Shown here one piece after another: positions 1 to 12,178 of a stretch of DNA of 46,909 bases. This DNA is from Chengkuizengella marina. Lineage in GTDB: Bacteria; Bacillota; Bacilli; Paenibacillales; KCTC-33759. Positions within the stretch are counted from its first letter, which is position 1; every line of letters starts with the position of its first letter. Both the position numbers and the translations under genes were made by a program. The notes below the pieces were generated by a model. The model searched no databases. It was given only the letters and a program-made list of their open reading frames with translations, and had not been told where the DNA came from. The stretch spans positions 1 to 46,909 of the forward strand of contig NZ_SIJB01000040.1 in NCBI RefSeq assembly GCF_009910845.1, written 5' to 3'.

Positions 1-3428
<3,428 letters not shown>

Positions 3429-3466
3429 AAACTAAAAAAGCGCTACTTTGAGCGCTTTTTTAGTTT
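3429..3466 (-). terminator. Strong intrinsic terminator, possibly bidirectional
   Basis: Arms 3429-3444 and 3451-3466 pair perfectly (16 bp, core AAAAAAGCGCT / AGCGCTTTTTT) around a 6-nt loop. The A-run on one arm and T-run on the other let it work in either direction. It sits 90 bp past the stop of the leftward gene ending at 3557, so its main role is probably to end that transcript. Confidence 0.85.
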
Positions 3467-3556
3467 TATCCATTTGAGTATACCTTCATTATTTTGAATT
3501 AAATTCACATTTATATGAAACCTACTTGATTCATTCTGTTTACCTTCTTTTTTCAA

Positions 3557-3991
3557 TTACACACGATAATAGTCCCCACGCCAATTTTTCACTGCTTTTT
3601 TAATTTGTTTCTTATCTAAGTTTTCTTTACTTGCCTTTTCACATAATGCTGGAAACTCTTCATCACTTGCAAATCGCAAACCAATAATTTGATCCACTGT
3701 TAAACTTGGATCTAACAAACGCCCAGTAAGAACATAATGACGCAAATTCTCTTCTGAACGAATTACACGATCTTGTACCTTGATGGAATATACCCTAACA
3801 AGTCCAAAAACTATAAAAAGACCAACAGAACCCCCTACCCACAGAAGAGCAATTGAAATATTTTCTCCTGATGAAATAGATAAAACTAAATAAATGATTG
3901 TACCAATAAAAACCAATAGTACTAAGGGCGCACCAATATAATGATACATTGGATGCAACCGAGCATGATTTCGATAGTTTTGCTCATTCAT
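3557..3991 (-). CDS. Small two-helix membrane protein, DUF6526-like
   Basis: 144 aa. The N-terminus (MNEQNYRNHARLHPMYHYIGAP) and two hydrophobic stretches at about 19-40 and 46-65 predict a small inner-membrane protein with a charged cytoplasmic tail of about 75 residues. The pattern matches what I remember of the DUF6526 family of Firmicutes; no biochemical function is known to me. Start ATG at 3991 is preceded by an AGGAGG-type site. It appears to be a separate transcription unit, with terminator hairpins on both sides (3429-3466 downstream; 4069-4109 belongs to the gene upstream). Confidence 0.65.
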   Translation of the reverse strand: MNEQNYRNHARLHPMYHYIGAPLVLLVFIGTIIYLVLSISSGENISIALLWVGGSVGLFIVFGLVRVYSIKVQDRVIRSEENLRHYVLTGRLLDPSLTVDQIIGLRFASDEEFPALCEKASKENLDKKQIKKAVKNWRGDYYRV

Positions 3992-4068
3992 TTTTTATCT
4001 CCTCCTATATCTAAATTTCTATGAAAGTGCTAAATATTATATGCTTCTTGTTTCTTATCTTCAATTTA

Positions 4069-4109
4069 AAAATATCCTCCGATTACATGTAAGAATCGAA
4101 GGATATTTT
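4069..4109 (-). terminator. Intrinsic terminator of the mmgD-mmgE unit
   Basis: Arms 4069-4084 and 4094-4109 form a 16-bp stem with one G-U wobble and a 9-nt loop. On the minus strand the stem runs into a short T tract. It lies 15 bp past the stop codon of the leftward gene at 4124. Confidence 0.8.
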
Positions 4110-4123
4110 ATATAATATTAAAT

Positions 4124-5578
4124 TTAAATGACTAATAAATTCATAAAATCATGTACAGCCGTTTCTTCCAACCTTTTCTGATCCATACTAAGTTCAACTA
4201 TTTTTTCTACTTTTTTCGCTGGAAATCTAGTAGCTAAATTATTTTCGAACTTCTCTAATAGTTTTGGCTTAGCCTCAGCTCTTCTTTTTCGATGACCAAT
4301 TGGATACTCAATCTCCACTTTATCTGTTTTGCTGCCATCTTTAAAGTGAATTTGTATAGCATTGGCAATGGAACGTTTATCTGCATCTAAATAATCCATA
4401 CTATATTGTTTATTTTCCTCGACAATCATTTTCTCACGTAAGGCATCAATCCTAGGGTCTACAGCGAATTCTTCTTCATAATGCTCTGCGATTAAATCTC
4501 CATAAATTAAACCAATTGCAGTCATATATTGCAAACAGTGGTCACGATCTGCCGGGTTTTTCAACGGACCTTTTTTATCAATGATTCGACTCGCAGCTTC
4601 ATGTGTATTGATTGTGATTTTATCAATATCTTCTAAACGTAAACGATCCTTAATTTCATGATGGAGTTTCACTGCACATTCTACAGCCGTTTGTGCATGA
4701 AACTCAGCAGGGAATGAAACCTTAAATAACACTTGTTCCATCACATAGGAATCAAAAGGACGGGCAAGTGTTAATTGCTCACCTTTAAATAAAACATCCT
4801 GAAAACCCCATTTCTCAGCTGTCAATGCAGTCGCATAACCCATTTCTCCTTTTTTAGCGATCAATGATAACCATACAGCACGGCTTGTTGCATCCCCTGC
4901 AGCCCACGATTTTCTTGATCCTGTATTTGGAAAATGTCGATAGGTTCTAAGACTGGCATTATCAATCCAAGCATTTGAAACCGCATTCATCACTTCCTCT
5001 AATGTACCACCTAACATTGCCGCGGCAACAGCGGTAGAAGCAACCTTTACAAACAAGACATGATCAAGCCCAACTCTGTTTAAACTATTATCTAACGCTA
5101 GCACACCTTGAATTTCATGTGCTTTAATCGAGGCGGTTAGCACATCCTTCATCAATAGTTTTTCTTTGCCTTCGATTATTCTCTGACGACTCATATAATC
5201 GGCTACAGCTAATATAGCACCCAAATTATCTGATGGATGTCCCCACTCCTGCGCCAACCAAGTATCGTTATAATCCAGCCAGCGAATCATAGTTCCTATA
5301 TTAAAAGCACCTTGAACAGGATCTAACACAAATTGTGTGCCGGGAACACGAACACCATTTTCAACATTTGTTCCTTGAACGATGGGACCAAGATGTTTTG
5401 TACATTCTGGAAATCGCAAAGCAAGCATTGCACACCCTAATGAATCAATTAAAACGTATTTTGCGGTATCGTAGGCTTCAGTGCTATTTACTTTGTAATT
5501 TACGGCATATTCTGCTATTTCTTTAATTAACTGATCAAAGCTTTGTGTATCTGTACTTTCAGATGAAATTTGACTCAT
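4124..5578 (-). CDS. mmgE: 2-methylcitrate dehydratase, MmgE/PrpD family
   Basis: 484 aa from the ATG at 5578. The family dehydrates 2-methylcitrate to 2-methylaconitate in the cytoplasmic methylcitrate cycle, which disposes of propionyl-CoA. Recognised by overall resemblance to Bacillus MmgE/PrpD (about 470-485 aa), including the all-helical N-terminal domain with the HPSDN..AILA segment (about 114-124) and the [11 protein letters not shown] segment (about 220). A TTG at 5596 would add six residues, but AAAGGA at 5588-5593 lies inside that extension at the right distance from the ATG, so the ATG is preferred. It lies 96 bp downstream of the methylcitrate synthase gene, probably one operon. 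Methylisocitrate lyase (prpB) is not beside it. Related PrpD proteins can also act on citrate. Confidence 0.9.
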   Translation of the reverse strand: MSQISSESTDTQSFDQLIKEIAEYAVNYKVNSTEAYDTAKYVLIDSLGCAMLALRFPECTKHLGPIVQGTNVENGVRVPGTQFVLDPVQGAFNIGTMIRWLDYNDTWLAQEWGHPSDNLGAILAVADYMSRQRIIEGKEKLLMKDVLTASIKAHEIQGVLALDNSLNRVGLDHVLFVKVASTAVAAAMLGGTLEEVMNAVSNAWIDNASLRTYRHFPNTGSRKSWAAGDATSRAVWLSLIAKKGEMGYATALTAEKWGFQDVLFKGEQLTLARPFDSYVMEQVLFKVSFPAEFHAQTAVECAVKLHHEIKDRLRLEDIDKITINTHEAASRIIDKKGPLKNPADRDHCLQYMTAIGLIYGDLIAEHYEEEFAVDPRIDALREKMIVEENKQYSMDYLDADKRSIANAIQIHFKDGSKTDKVEIEYPIGHRKRRAEAKPKLLEKFENNLATRFPAKKVEKIVELSMDQKRLEETAVHDFMNLLVI

Positions 5579-5587
5579 ACTATGATT

Positions 5588-5593
5588 TCCTTT
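5588..5593 (-). promoter_or_regulatory. Ribosome binding site that sets the mmgE start
   Basis: Minus-strand AAAGGA with 9 nt to the ATG at 5578. It overlaps the coding sequence implied by the upstream TTG at 5596, which argues against that TTG. Confidence 0.6.
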
Positions 5594-5674
5594 CAATTAT
5601 GTTATTTAATATATTATTATCTTATCATAAGAGAGATAAGGATAAATCTATTTTAATAAACTTCCGCCTTGTAC

Positions 5675-6790
5675 TTATGGATGAAGATTACGAGGTCCTA
5701 AGTAATTTACTCTAGGCCTAAACAATCGGTTATTTTGATTTTGTTCATCTACATGTGCACTAATGCCAACGATACGAGAAGATAAAAAGATGGGTGTATA
5801 AAGATCAATCGGAATGTCTAATAAGTAATATACAGGTGCAGCATAATAATCTAAATTTGGATACAGACCTTTTTCTCGTTTCATTACTTCTTCACCGATG
5901 ACACACATATCATATAATTCTCGGTTCCCTTTTTCTTCAACGAGTTTCAATAATGCTTCCTTCATTAATAATGCGCGTGGGTCCATTTTCCTCATATAAA
6001 CTCTGTGTCCAAATCCCATAATGCGCTCTTTATTTGCTAGCTTCTCTAAAATCATCGGTTCAATTTTATCTTTTGTTTCTGCTTCTAACAACATTTTCAT
6101 GACTGCTTCATTTGCTCCACCATGAAGGGTTCCTTTTAGTGAAGCTACAGCTCCCGTTAACGCACCATATATATCTGCTTGTGTTGATGTAATGACTCTA
6201 GCTGCAAAAGTGGAATTCGGCATTTCATGTTCACTATACACCATCAATAACTGATCAAAAGCTTCAACTTCACTTTCAGAAGGTGTTTTACCAGTAATCA
6301 TATACAAAAAGTTAGCACTGTATGATAGATCTTGTCTAGGTTCAATAAAGGGCTGATTTACTTTTGCGTGGTAACTATTAGCAACGATATTAGGGACTTT
6401 TGCTAACAATCGAATCGCTTTATCACGGGTTGAATTTTGTGATCGATCTTCAAGATCGTCTTCATAACCAGCTAAAGCAGAAATCCCTGTACGTAAAGCA
6501 TCCATGGAGTGAGTTTTAGAAGGTAATAGTTTCAGAATAGATAAAATATTTTCTGGTAGTTGATACTCTTTTTGAAGTTGTGACTCTAGTTCCTTTCGCT
6601 GTTCATTTTCTGGTAGATAACCATCTAATAGAAGAGTGATGATATCTACATACTTCACATTTTTTGCTAGCTCAATCAAATCATAACCGCGAATCACAAT
6701 TTCCTCATTTTCCACATCTAGATAGGAGATATTCGTCTCACAAGCAATCACCCCTTCTAAACCTGGTATGTATTGTTTTTCAGTCTGCAT
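5675..6790 (-). CDS. mmgD: 2-methylcitrate synthase / citrate synthase family
   Basis: 371 aa. Condenses propionyl-CoA (or acetyl-CoA) with oxaloacetate. Citrate synthase fold with catalytic histidines seen as His223 in TLHGGANE and His262 in MGFGHRVY, His188 in YSEHEMP, and the catalytic Asp313 in NLDYYAAP. Length and start resemble the short Gram-positive MmgD/CitZ enzymes. The adjacent mmgE gene points to methylcitrate rather than housekeeping citrate synthase. Start ATG 6790 follows a GAGGAGGAA site. A candidate promoter lies at 6854-6882. Confidence 0.9.
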   Translation of the reverse strand: MQTEKQYIPGLEGVIACETNISYLDVENEEIVIRGYDLIELAKNVKYVDIITLLLDGYLPENEQRKELESQLQKEYQLPENILSILKLLPSKTHSMDALRTGISALAGYEDDLEDRSQNSTRDKAIRLLAKVPNIVANSYHAKVNQPFIEPRQDLSYSANFLYMITGKTPSESEVEAFDQLLMVYSEHEMPNSTFAARVITSTQADIYGALTGAVASLKGTLHGGANEAVMKMLLEAETKDKIEPMILEKLANKERIMGFGHRVYMRKMDPRALLMKEALLKLVEEKGNRELYDMCVIGEEVMKREKGLYPNLDYYAAPVYYLLDIPIDLYTPIFLSSRIVGISAHVDEQNQNNRLFRPRVNYLGPRNLHP

Positions 6791-6853
6791 ACATATTCCT
6801 CCTCTTTTTTTATATCAAAATAATAAATAAGAAAGCACTTTCAATATATGTTT

Positions 6854-6882
6854 ATTATATAATAATATCACTTTTTTGACTA
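6854..6882 (-). promoter_or_regulatory. Candidate sigma-A promoter for mmgD-mmgE
   Basis: On the minus strand TAGTCA (6877-6882) is followed after 17 bp by a perfect TATAAT (6854-6859), 64 bp upstream of the mmgD ATG. The -35 matches consensus at four of six bases. Confidence 0.4.
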
Positions 6883-6940
6883 AATGAATATTTAGGTCAG
6901 TTCTAGATAGAGACCTGATTGGCAATCCCCGCTTACATAA

Positions 6941-6960
6941 AATATACATATATGTATATT
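6941..6960. repeat. Perfect 20-bp palindrome, candidate operator
   Basis: AATATACATA followed directly by its reverse complement TATGTATATT, flanked by weaker symmetry (CATAAA on the left, TTTATG on the right). It is pure AT apart from one G-C pair per arm, so chance is possible. Position midway between divergent units fits a dimeric regulator site. Confidence 0.4.
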
Positions 6961-7250
6961 GTTTTATGAAAATATCTGGAATATAGGAGAAAAATAGATT
7001 ATTTCCCAATTTTTAATTAAATATGAACATAAACAGTGTTTTTATTAATTAGATCTATTATGTAAAGTGAATGATGTAATATACATAGGGAATCATTTCC
7101 AGTCTCAGGTTTTAATTTTTTTACTTAACAGAATTGGTGATCTACTCCTTTTTTAAGTGTTGTGAAGCATTCTGTTGTAAGAAATGATAACTATGAATGG
7201 TGATTCAATCAGCAAGTAATATCCATTTATTTGAAGGTATTTGATTTATT

Positions 7251-7285
7251 TTCTAGAATATAATCTTATGTAATTTCTAGAAATT
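7251..7285 (+). promoter_or_regulatory. Candidate promoter/operator: two TTCTAGAA palindromes flanking TATAAT
   Basis: TTCTAGAA occurs at 7251-7258 and again at 7275-7282, the second inside a perfect 14-bp palindrome (7272-7285). Centres are 24 bp apart. A TATAAT lies between them at 7259-7264, about 70 bp before the first gene of the operon. The nearest -35-like element (TTGAAG, 7231-7236) is 22 bp away, too far for a standard sigma-A promoter, so this promoter may need an activator or the true -10 may be elsewhere. Confidence 0.4.
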
Positions 7286-7334
7286 TATAGTTTATTTAAT
7301 TGCCTTCAAGAATTATATAAGGAGGTGTTTTGAG

Positions 7335-7655
7335 ATGAGTAGTGAACTAGATCTGGACTATGGTTTAATAAAACCTCTATCCATTCCAAAAAATTCAAAA
7401 GTACCAGATTTATTTTCAGGAAGGTCCTCTGAAGAAGAATATGATCTTTATTTTCGATTAAAAAGAAACAATCCTGATCTGATTGACTGGTCTAAAAATT
7501 GTATTCTTTTATATGAAGACCAATTACATGACCTAGATGGTACTAGCTTGGAGGCAATAGAGAAATATGAAATTCTTAAGGGTTGGTTAAATGTATTCCA
7601 AGTTACATTGGAAAAATGGGTGGATATTTCTCAAAGTGAACAAAGGGAGAGTTAA
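7335..7655 (+). CDS. Unrecognised 106-aa protein, first gene of the biosynthetic operon
   Basis: I do not recognise this protein. It is soluble, acidic and mostly helical in appearance, with no signal peptide, membrane segment or cysteine cluster. Motifs visible: an N-terminal segment PLSIPKNSKVPDLFSGRS, then alternating charged and aromatic residues (LYFRLKRNNPDLIDW, KYEILKGWLNVFQV). The start is well supported by AAGGAGGTG at about 7319-7327. It ends 3 bp before the next gene, so the two are probably co-translated and may form a complex. Confidence 0.75.
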   Translation: MSSELDLDYGLIKPLSIPKNSKVPDLFSGRSSEEEYDLYFRLKRNNPDLIDWSKNCILLYEDQLHDLDGTSLEAIEKYEILKGWLNVFQVTLEKWVDISQSEQRES

Positions 7656-7658
7656 GTT

Positions 7659-8201
7659 ATGCAAACAAACTCGGTAGACACTATTTCAACAGCTTACCAG
7701 CAAGCAGTATTGCGCTGGAAACAAGGACACCAATCGTTTCAAATTATTATCATTACTATGAATACATTACTGGATTCGAGTATTCAAGCTTTGAATCAAA
7801 GAGAATGGAATTTGCTAACTAAATCACTTGATAGACTTTCTAATCTAATGAAAGCTTCCACTGCTACTATGAAGTATACGTCGGACTTCTCGCCCAAATC
7901 TTATGAGGAATTAATCAGACCCTCGATGATGCCTCCGTTTCTTAGTGATGGTTTCAGCGGGGTATTAAACATTGATCATAAATTAATGCTGAACAAATTT
8001 CGCAAACTGCGTGATCTAATGGTACAGAAATTAGGAGATAAACATCAATGGCCTTCATTGATTACGAAATCTTGGAATCAATTTATGGATACTCAAGCTC
8101 ATAATCGTGAGCACCATGGATTGGTATGTCAGCATTTTGTTGATGATGGGGTCTCTCTCATGCAAAATTTTTATAAAGAAAAACGCAAAACAAATAAATA
8201 A
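7659..8201 (+). CDS. Unrecognised 180-aa helical protein
   Basis: I do not recognise the family. The sequence looks all-helical and cytoplasmic. The C-terminal part is rich in histidine (HNREHHGLVCQHFVDDG, about 148-164), which could bind metal, but I see no standard diiron or haem motif. It follows the preceding gene by 3 bp and precedes the ABM-like gene by 13 bp. A GGGAG site precedes the ATG. Position suggests a pathway-specific enzyme or partner protein; this is inference. Confidence 0.75.
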   Translation: MQTNSVDTISTAYQQAVLRWKQGHQSFQIIIITMNTLLDSSIQALNQREWNLLTKSLDRLSNLMKASTATMKYTSDFSPKSYEELIRPSMMPPFLSDGFSGVLNIDHKLMLNKFRKLRDLMVQKLGDKHQWPSLITKSWNQFMDTQAHNREHHGLVCQHFVDDGVSLMQNFYKEKRKTNK

Positions 8202-8214
8202 GGGGGAATTTTAA

Positions 8215-8562
8215 ATGATTACAGTAATGGAAACTTGGTATTTAAAAAATGGTCTTGAAAAGCAAGCCTTGGAACTAATGCAGGAAATGGATGATTTAGT
8301 AGGTCCAGGTGCTCATGAACATCCAGGCTGGTGCGGTCATGCTTCATTTTATCAGAATTCAGAGAAGCCAAATGAAGTTATCATGCAATACCCTTGGAAA
8401 AGTCAAGAACTCCATGTTGATCTCAGAGATAAAGAGGAATCTCTATTAACAGCATTTTATGCCAAATATTGCTTAAAACCACGAAACATTATTTACTTTC
8501 ATGAATTAGAAGTAGAAGTAGAACATGACCATGATAGTCATAGTCATAGTCACATCAAATAA
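8215..8562 (+). CDS. Small ABM-like (dimeric alpha+beta barrel) protein with His-rich tail
   Basis: 115 aa. The opening ITVMETWYLKNGLEKQALELMQEM and the pattern strand-helix-strand-strand-helix-strand over about 100 residues resemble the antibiotic biosynthesis monooxygenase / EthD-type fold, whose members oxidise, cyclise or isomerise small molecules. Homology is judged by eye only. The last 15 residues are strikingly His/Asp/Ser-rich (HDHDSHSHSHIK), a likely metal-binding or disordered tail. RBS AAGGGGGAA precedes the ATG. It sits in the operon just before the SDR gene. Confidence 0.65.
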   Translation: MITVMETWYLKNGLEKQALELMQEMDDLVGPGAHEHPGWCGHASFYQNSEKPNEVIMQYPWKSQELHVDLRDKEESLLTAFYAKYCLKPRNIIYFHELEVEVEHDHDSHSHSHIK

Positions 8563-8570
8563 GATAATAG

Positions 8571-8577
8571 AAAGGTG
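8571..8577 (+). promoter_or_regulatory. Ribosome binding site that sets the SDR gene start
   Basis: AAAGGTG, 6 nt before the ATG at 8584. A GTG at 8575 in the same frame is part of this site and is therefore unlikely to be the start. Confidence 0.55.
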
Positions 8578-8583
8578 TTTGAT

Positions 8584-9387
8584 ATGAGTTTAACTAATAT
8601 GGTTGCATTGGTTACAGGTAGCTCTAGAGGTATTGGAAAGGCCATTGCTTTAGAACTTGCTAAGCAGGGTTCGGATGTGGCTATTGTGTATCGTGGACAA
8701 AAAGAAAAAGCAATTGAAGTAATGAATCAAATTGATTCGCTAGGTAGAAGAGCAATGATTTTTCAAGCGGATGTAACGAATCCTGATGACGTTGATAAAC
8801 TTGTTGTTCAAGTTACAAATCAACTAGGATCCATAGATATACTTGTTAATAATGTTGGTGAATTTCATCTAAAACCGATTTCTAAAATTGCTGTAAACGA
8901 GTGGGATGAAGTATTTAAAAGCAACTTACACAGTGTTTTTTATATGTGTAAAGCCGTTATACCTGGAATGCGCAAACGTCGGATGGGGCGTATTATAAAT
9001 ATAGGTCTAAGTCCAAACTATATCGTTCGTGGTGCACCTAATGTTGCTGCTTATTCCATTGCCAAAACAGGTGTTATCATTTTTTCTCGTTCTTTAGCAG
9101 TTGAAGAAGCCTCCTACGGAATTACAGTGAATTGTATTTCACCAGGGCTCATTGAAAATGGATATCAGTCACCTGAACAAGTGGAATGGATGCGTCAACG
9201 TGTTCCTATGAAGAGATTGGGAACACCAGAAGAGATCGCTGATTCAGTTGCCTTTTTAGTTTCCGAACGTGCTTCTTATATATCTGGAGCTAATTTGAGT
9301 GTTTCTGGTGCTTGGGACTGGGAAGATCGACCAACTGATCATGATCATATTGTCCATGAATTATTTGTAGAGGATGGTATAAAATGA
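8584..9387 (+). CDS. SDR-family oxidoreductase (FabG/BacC-like)
   Basis: 267 aa from ATG 8584. Classical short-chain dehydrogenase using NAD(P)H: Rossmann motif TGSSRGIG near the N-terminus, NNVGEF after beta-4, and catalytic Tyr157 and Lys161 (YSIAK), with Ser143 in the expected place. The C-terminus GANLSVSGAWDWED follows the usual SGANLxVxGG pattern and is then extended by about 20 acidic/His residues. Substrate is unknown; in this operon it most likely oxidises or reduces a pathway intermediate, as BacC does in bacilysin synthesis. Its stop overlaps the next start by 4 bp (ATGA), so the two are translationally coupled. Confidence 0.9.
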   Translation: MSLTNMVALVTGSSRGIGKAIALELAKQGSDVAIVYRGQKEKAIEVMNQIDSLGRRAMIFQADVTNPDDVDKLVVQVTNQLGSIDILVNNVGEFHLKPISKIAVNEWDEVFKSNLHSVFYMCKAVIPGMRKRRMGRIINIGLSPNYIVRGAPNVAAYSIAKTGVIIFSRSLAVEEASYGITVNCISPGLIENGYQSPEQVEWMRQRVPMKRLGTPEEIADSVAFLVSERASYISGANLSVSGAWDWEDRPTDHDHIVHELFVEDGIK

Positions 9388-10913
9388 AACCGGATAACGA
9401 AAATTTGAATTTGGGAGATTGGGCTCCACATGAGTTCGAAGAACAAGGACAAAAACTGATTCAATTAATTCGAGAGTATTTTGAAAACATACGTGAAACC
9501 CCTGTCAGTACAGACATAACCCCAAAAGAATTATTAAATATGTTAGATGGACCTATACCCAACAAAGCAGAATCGTTTGATTTAACATTGGATGAAACAT
9601 GGGAAAAAATCATTCCTCATTTAACACATTGGAATCATCCATCATTTCATGCTTATTTTAGTATTACAGCAAGTTTCCCAGGTATTTTGGCTGATCTTCT
9701 CATATCTTCATTAAATGTAAATGCTATGGTTTGGAAGGCTTCTCCAGCTGCATCTGCTCTCGAAAAAATAGTACTTAGATGGATTACAGAAATGGTAGGT
9801 TATGATCCTTCTTCAGATGGTGTTTTAATAAATAATGCTTCTTTAGCAACTTTTTACGCGCTTGTCGCAGCACGAGATGCCTTAACTGATTTGGAGGTTC
9901 GCACCAAAGGCCTTACTGGAAGAGTGCTACCAACTTTAAGAATTTATACTTCCGATCAAGCACATAGTTCAGTGGATAAAGCTGCTATAGCTCTAGGAAT
10001 AGGAACAGATCATGCAGTTCGAATTCCTACAGATGAATATTACCAAATGATTCCTGAGGAATTAGAAAAAGTGATTTTATCCGATCTAGAAAAAGGATTT
10101 CGACCTATGGCAGTAGTTGCAACAGTGGGAACTACGGCTACAGGATCAGTAGATCCACTGTCTTCTATTTCAGATATTTGCAAAAAGCATGGAATTTGGC
10201 TGCATATTGATGCAGCTTATGGGGGTTTTTGGAATGTAGTTCCAGAAATTAAGAATAAGTCTGAGGATTTACAGCTTGGTGACTCTATTGTGGTCAATCC
10301 ACATAAATGTCTCTATACTCCACTTGAAGTTACAGCTATGTTTTGTCGTAGACAGGGAGCACTTTCCAATAGTTTTCGTTTAGTTCCAGAATATTTACAA
10401 ACGGAAAATGAAGATGGCAGCATCGATTATATGGATTTCTCGTTACAACTAGGGCGCAGCTTCCGATCATTAAAGCTATGGTGGATCATCCGTAGTTTTG
10501 GATTAGAGGGTTTGACTAGTAGAATGAGAAGAAGCATCCAACTTGCTGAATGGTTAGAAAAAGAAGTTAACTTACACCCTGATTTTGAATGTGTAACAAC
10601 TTCACATTTTCCACTTTTATGCATTCGTTATGTTCCTGAACATTTACAAAATATTTGGACAGAGTTGAAGTTAGATGAAAATGAGGAATCCAAGAAATAT
10701 TTAGATAAGCTAAATGCTCAAATTATGCAAAAACTAAATCAATCGGGACTCGTTTACCTATCACACGCGGTAATACGAGAAGGATATGTTATTAGAATTT
10801 CAATAGGGAATATAAAACAAAATTTAGATGATATAAAAACATTATGGGATACAATACAAAAAATAGCCAAAGAGGTAAATCAGGATTCCCCCTCTCCTAT
10901 CATGTTAAAATAA
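9384..10913 (+). CDS. PLP-dependent group II (aromatic-L-amino-acid type) decarboxylase
   Basis: 509 aa. Family enzymes decarboxylate aromatic amino acids, glutamate, 2,4-diaminobutyrate or similar. Seen: WNHPSFHAYF near the N-terminus, His194 in DQAHSS stacking on PLP, Asp276 in HIDAAYGG, and PLP lysine Lys308 in NPHKCLYTP. Length is close to DOPA/tryptophan/tyrosine decarboxylases (470-510 aa). The substrate cannot be told from the sequence; some members are aldehyde synthases or lack decarboxylation. It starts inside the SDR stop codon and belongs to the same operon, where it may make an amine building block. Confidence 0.9.
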   Translation: MKPDNENLNLGDWAPHEFEEQGQKLIQLIREYFENIRETPVSTDITPKELLNMLDGPIPNKAESFDLTLDETWEKIIPHLTHWNHPSFHAYFSITASFPGILADLLISSLNVNAMVWKASPAASALEKIVLRWITEMVGYDPSSDGVLINNASLATFYALVAARDALTDLEVRTKGLTGRVLPTLRIYTSDQAHSSVDKAAIALGIGTDHAVRIPTDEYYQMIPEELEKVILSDLEKGFRPMAVVATVGTTATGSVDPLSSISDICKKHGIWLHIDAAYGGFWNVVPEIKNKSEDLQLGDSIVVNPHKCLYTPLEVTAMFCRRQGALSNSFRLVPEYLQTENEDGSIDYMDFSLQLGRSFRSLKLWWIIRSFGLEGLTSRMRRSIQLAEWLEKEVNLHPDFECVTTSHFPLLCIRYVPEHLQNIWTELKLDENEESKKYLDKLNAQIMQKLNQSGLVYLSHAVIREGYVIRISIGNIKQNLDDIKTLWDTIQKIAKEVNQDSPSPIMLK

Positions 10914-10943
10914 ACATAAACTATTGAATTGCAGGGTGTTTAA

Positions 10944-12128
10944 ATGAATTTTGAACGTTTTTTTCCACCTCTTATTCACAAGGCGCTCGAAGTTGGACCA
11001 CCAGGCCAATGGGCGCCTAAGCCTTTTTCACAAAATATTAATCTGCATGCTGGATATCCTCATCCAAACGCAATTCCGATTGAGGATTTAATGAAGGCTG
11101 CATTAAATCTATCAAACAAAGAAAGAGATCTGCCTTTTCAGTATGAAGGAAGTCCATCAAAAAAGAATTTGAAAATATTATTGAAGGAAAATAGTTACAT
11201 TCGTGGGATTCATTTAGATAATCAAAAAATGATCGTCACCGCTGGGAGTACCCAAGCACTAGATCTTACAGCTAAAGTATTGTTGCATGAAAGTGATTTA
11301 GTTGCCTTGGAATCCCCAACGTATATGGAAGCGATAGAAATTTTTCGAAACTATACGTCCAACTTTATAAGTTACCCAATGGATCAAAAGGGTCTAGATG
11401 TTGATTTTCTAGCTGAGGACTTGGCGTATAGGCAAAAAAATAGAATTCAACTTCCAAAACTGATTTATACGGTGCCAACCTTCCACAATCCAACTGGTAT
11501 TTCAATGGATTTGAGCAGACGAACTCAGTTATTAAAACTTGCCGAAGAGTATGATTTTCTGATTGTAGAAGATGATGCTTATGGTCAACTTGCATCTAAA
11601 GGAGAGCTTCCACCTATTAAATCTTTTGATAAATTTGATAGAGTTATTTATTTATCATCCATGTCTAAGGTAATAGCACCAGGTTTACGAATTGGATGGG
11701 CAGTAGCACCAAAAAAAATGGTTGAAGCAATGTCTCATTTTAAGAAGGATGCAGATCATGCTTTCTCCTGGGCAGTCACCGCGTACTATTTAAAACATTG
11801 TGATTTTTCTACACATGTTCAACAAGTTAGATCCGATTACAGCAAGCGACTTTTATTTATAAAAGAGGCCCTTTCAAAATACATGCCTACAACTATCCAT
11901 TGGACTGAACCTAGTGGTGGATTTTTTATTTGGGTACATCTGCCTACTATAGATACTGATAAACTACTGAAAAAAGCTCTAGCTATAGGGGTTAGTTTCA
12001 TTCCTGGAAAGCATTTTTTTATCGATCCCTGTGATGGATCAGAATTTTTGCGACTTTCTTTCAGTTATGCAGATGAAGAACAAATTTCAAAGGGAATTAT
12101 GTTCATTGCTAGTTTATTAGAAGTATAG
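10944..12128 (+). CDS. PLP-dependent class I/II aminotransferase (2-aminoadipate / BacF-like)
   Basis: 394 aa, fold type I. Motifs: YEGSPSKKNL near residue 67, substrate and PLP-binding Asn182 in FHNPTG, Asp210/211 in VEDDAYGQ, PLP lysine Lys242 in SSMSK, and Arg249 in GLRIGW. It resembles the aminotransferase domain of MocR regulators and LysN-type enzymes but has no HTH domain. It would transaminate an amino or oxo acid in the pathway. RBS AGGGTG precedes the ATG; the gene is 30 bp from the decarboxylase. Substrate unknown. Confidence 0.9.
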   Translation: MNFERFFPPLIHKALEVGPPGQWAPKPFSQNINLHAGYPHPNAIPIEDLMKAALNLSNKERDLPFQYEGSPSKKNLKILLKENSYIRGIHLDNQKMIVTAGSTQALDLTAKVLLHESDLVALESPTYMEAIEIFRNYTSNFISYPMDQKGLDVDFLAEDLAYRQKNRIQLPKLIYTVPTFHNPTGISMDLSRRTQLLKLAEEYDFLIVEDDAYGQLASKGELPPIKSFDKFDRVIYLSSMSKVIAPGLRIGWAVAPKKMVEAMSHFKKDADHAFSWAVTAYYLKHCDFSTHVQQVRSDYSKRLLFIKEALSKYMPTTIHWTEPSGGFFIWVHLPTIDTDKLLKKALAIGVSFIPGKHFFIDPCDGSEFLRLSFSYADEEQISKGIMFIASLLEV

Positions 12129-12178
12129 AATTGTTTTAATTAGCATCCCTTTAATCTTAGAAGAAATGGAGATGACAT

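Larger units (their letters stand above)
6883..7334. other. Divergent intergenic region between mmgD and the biosynthetic operon
   Basis: No credible gene. It separates the leftward methylcitrate genes from the rightward eight-gene operon and should carry the latter's promoter. It holds a 20-bp perfect palindrome (6941-6960) and twin TTCTAGAA palindromes around a TATAAT (7251-7285), listed separately. Confidence 0.6.

Noticed and set aside
8526-8559. Short tandem repeat CATAGT considered as a DNA repeat element
   Set aside because: It is explained by the repeated Ser-His codons in the C-terminal tail of the ABM-like protein.
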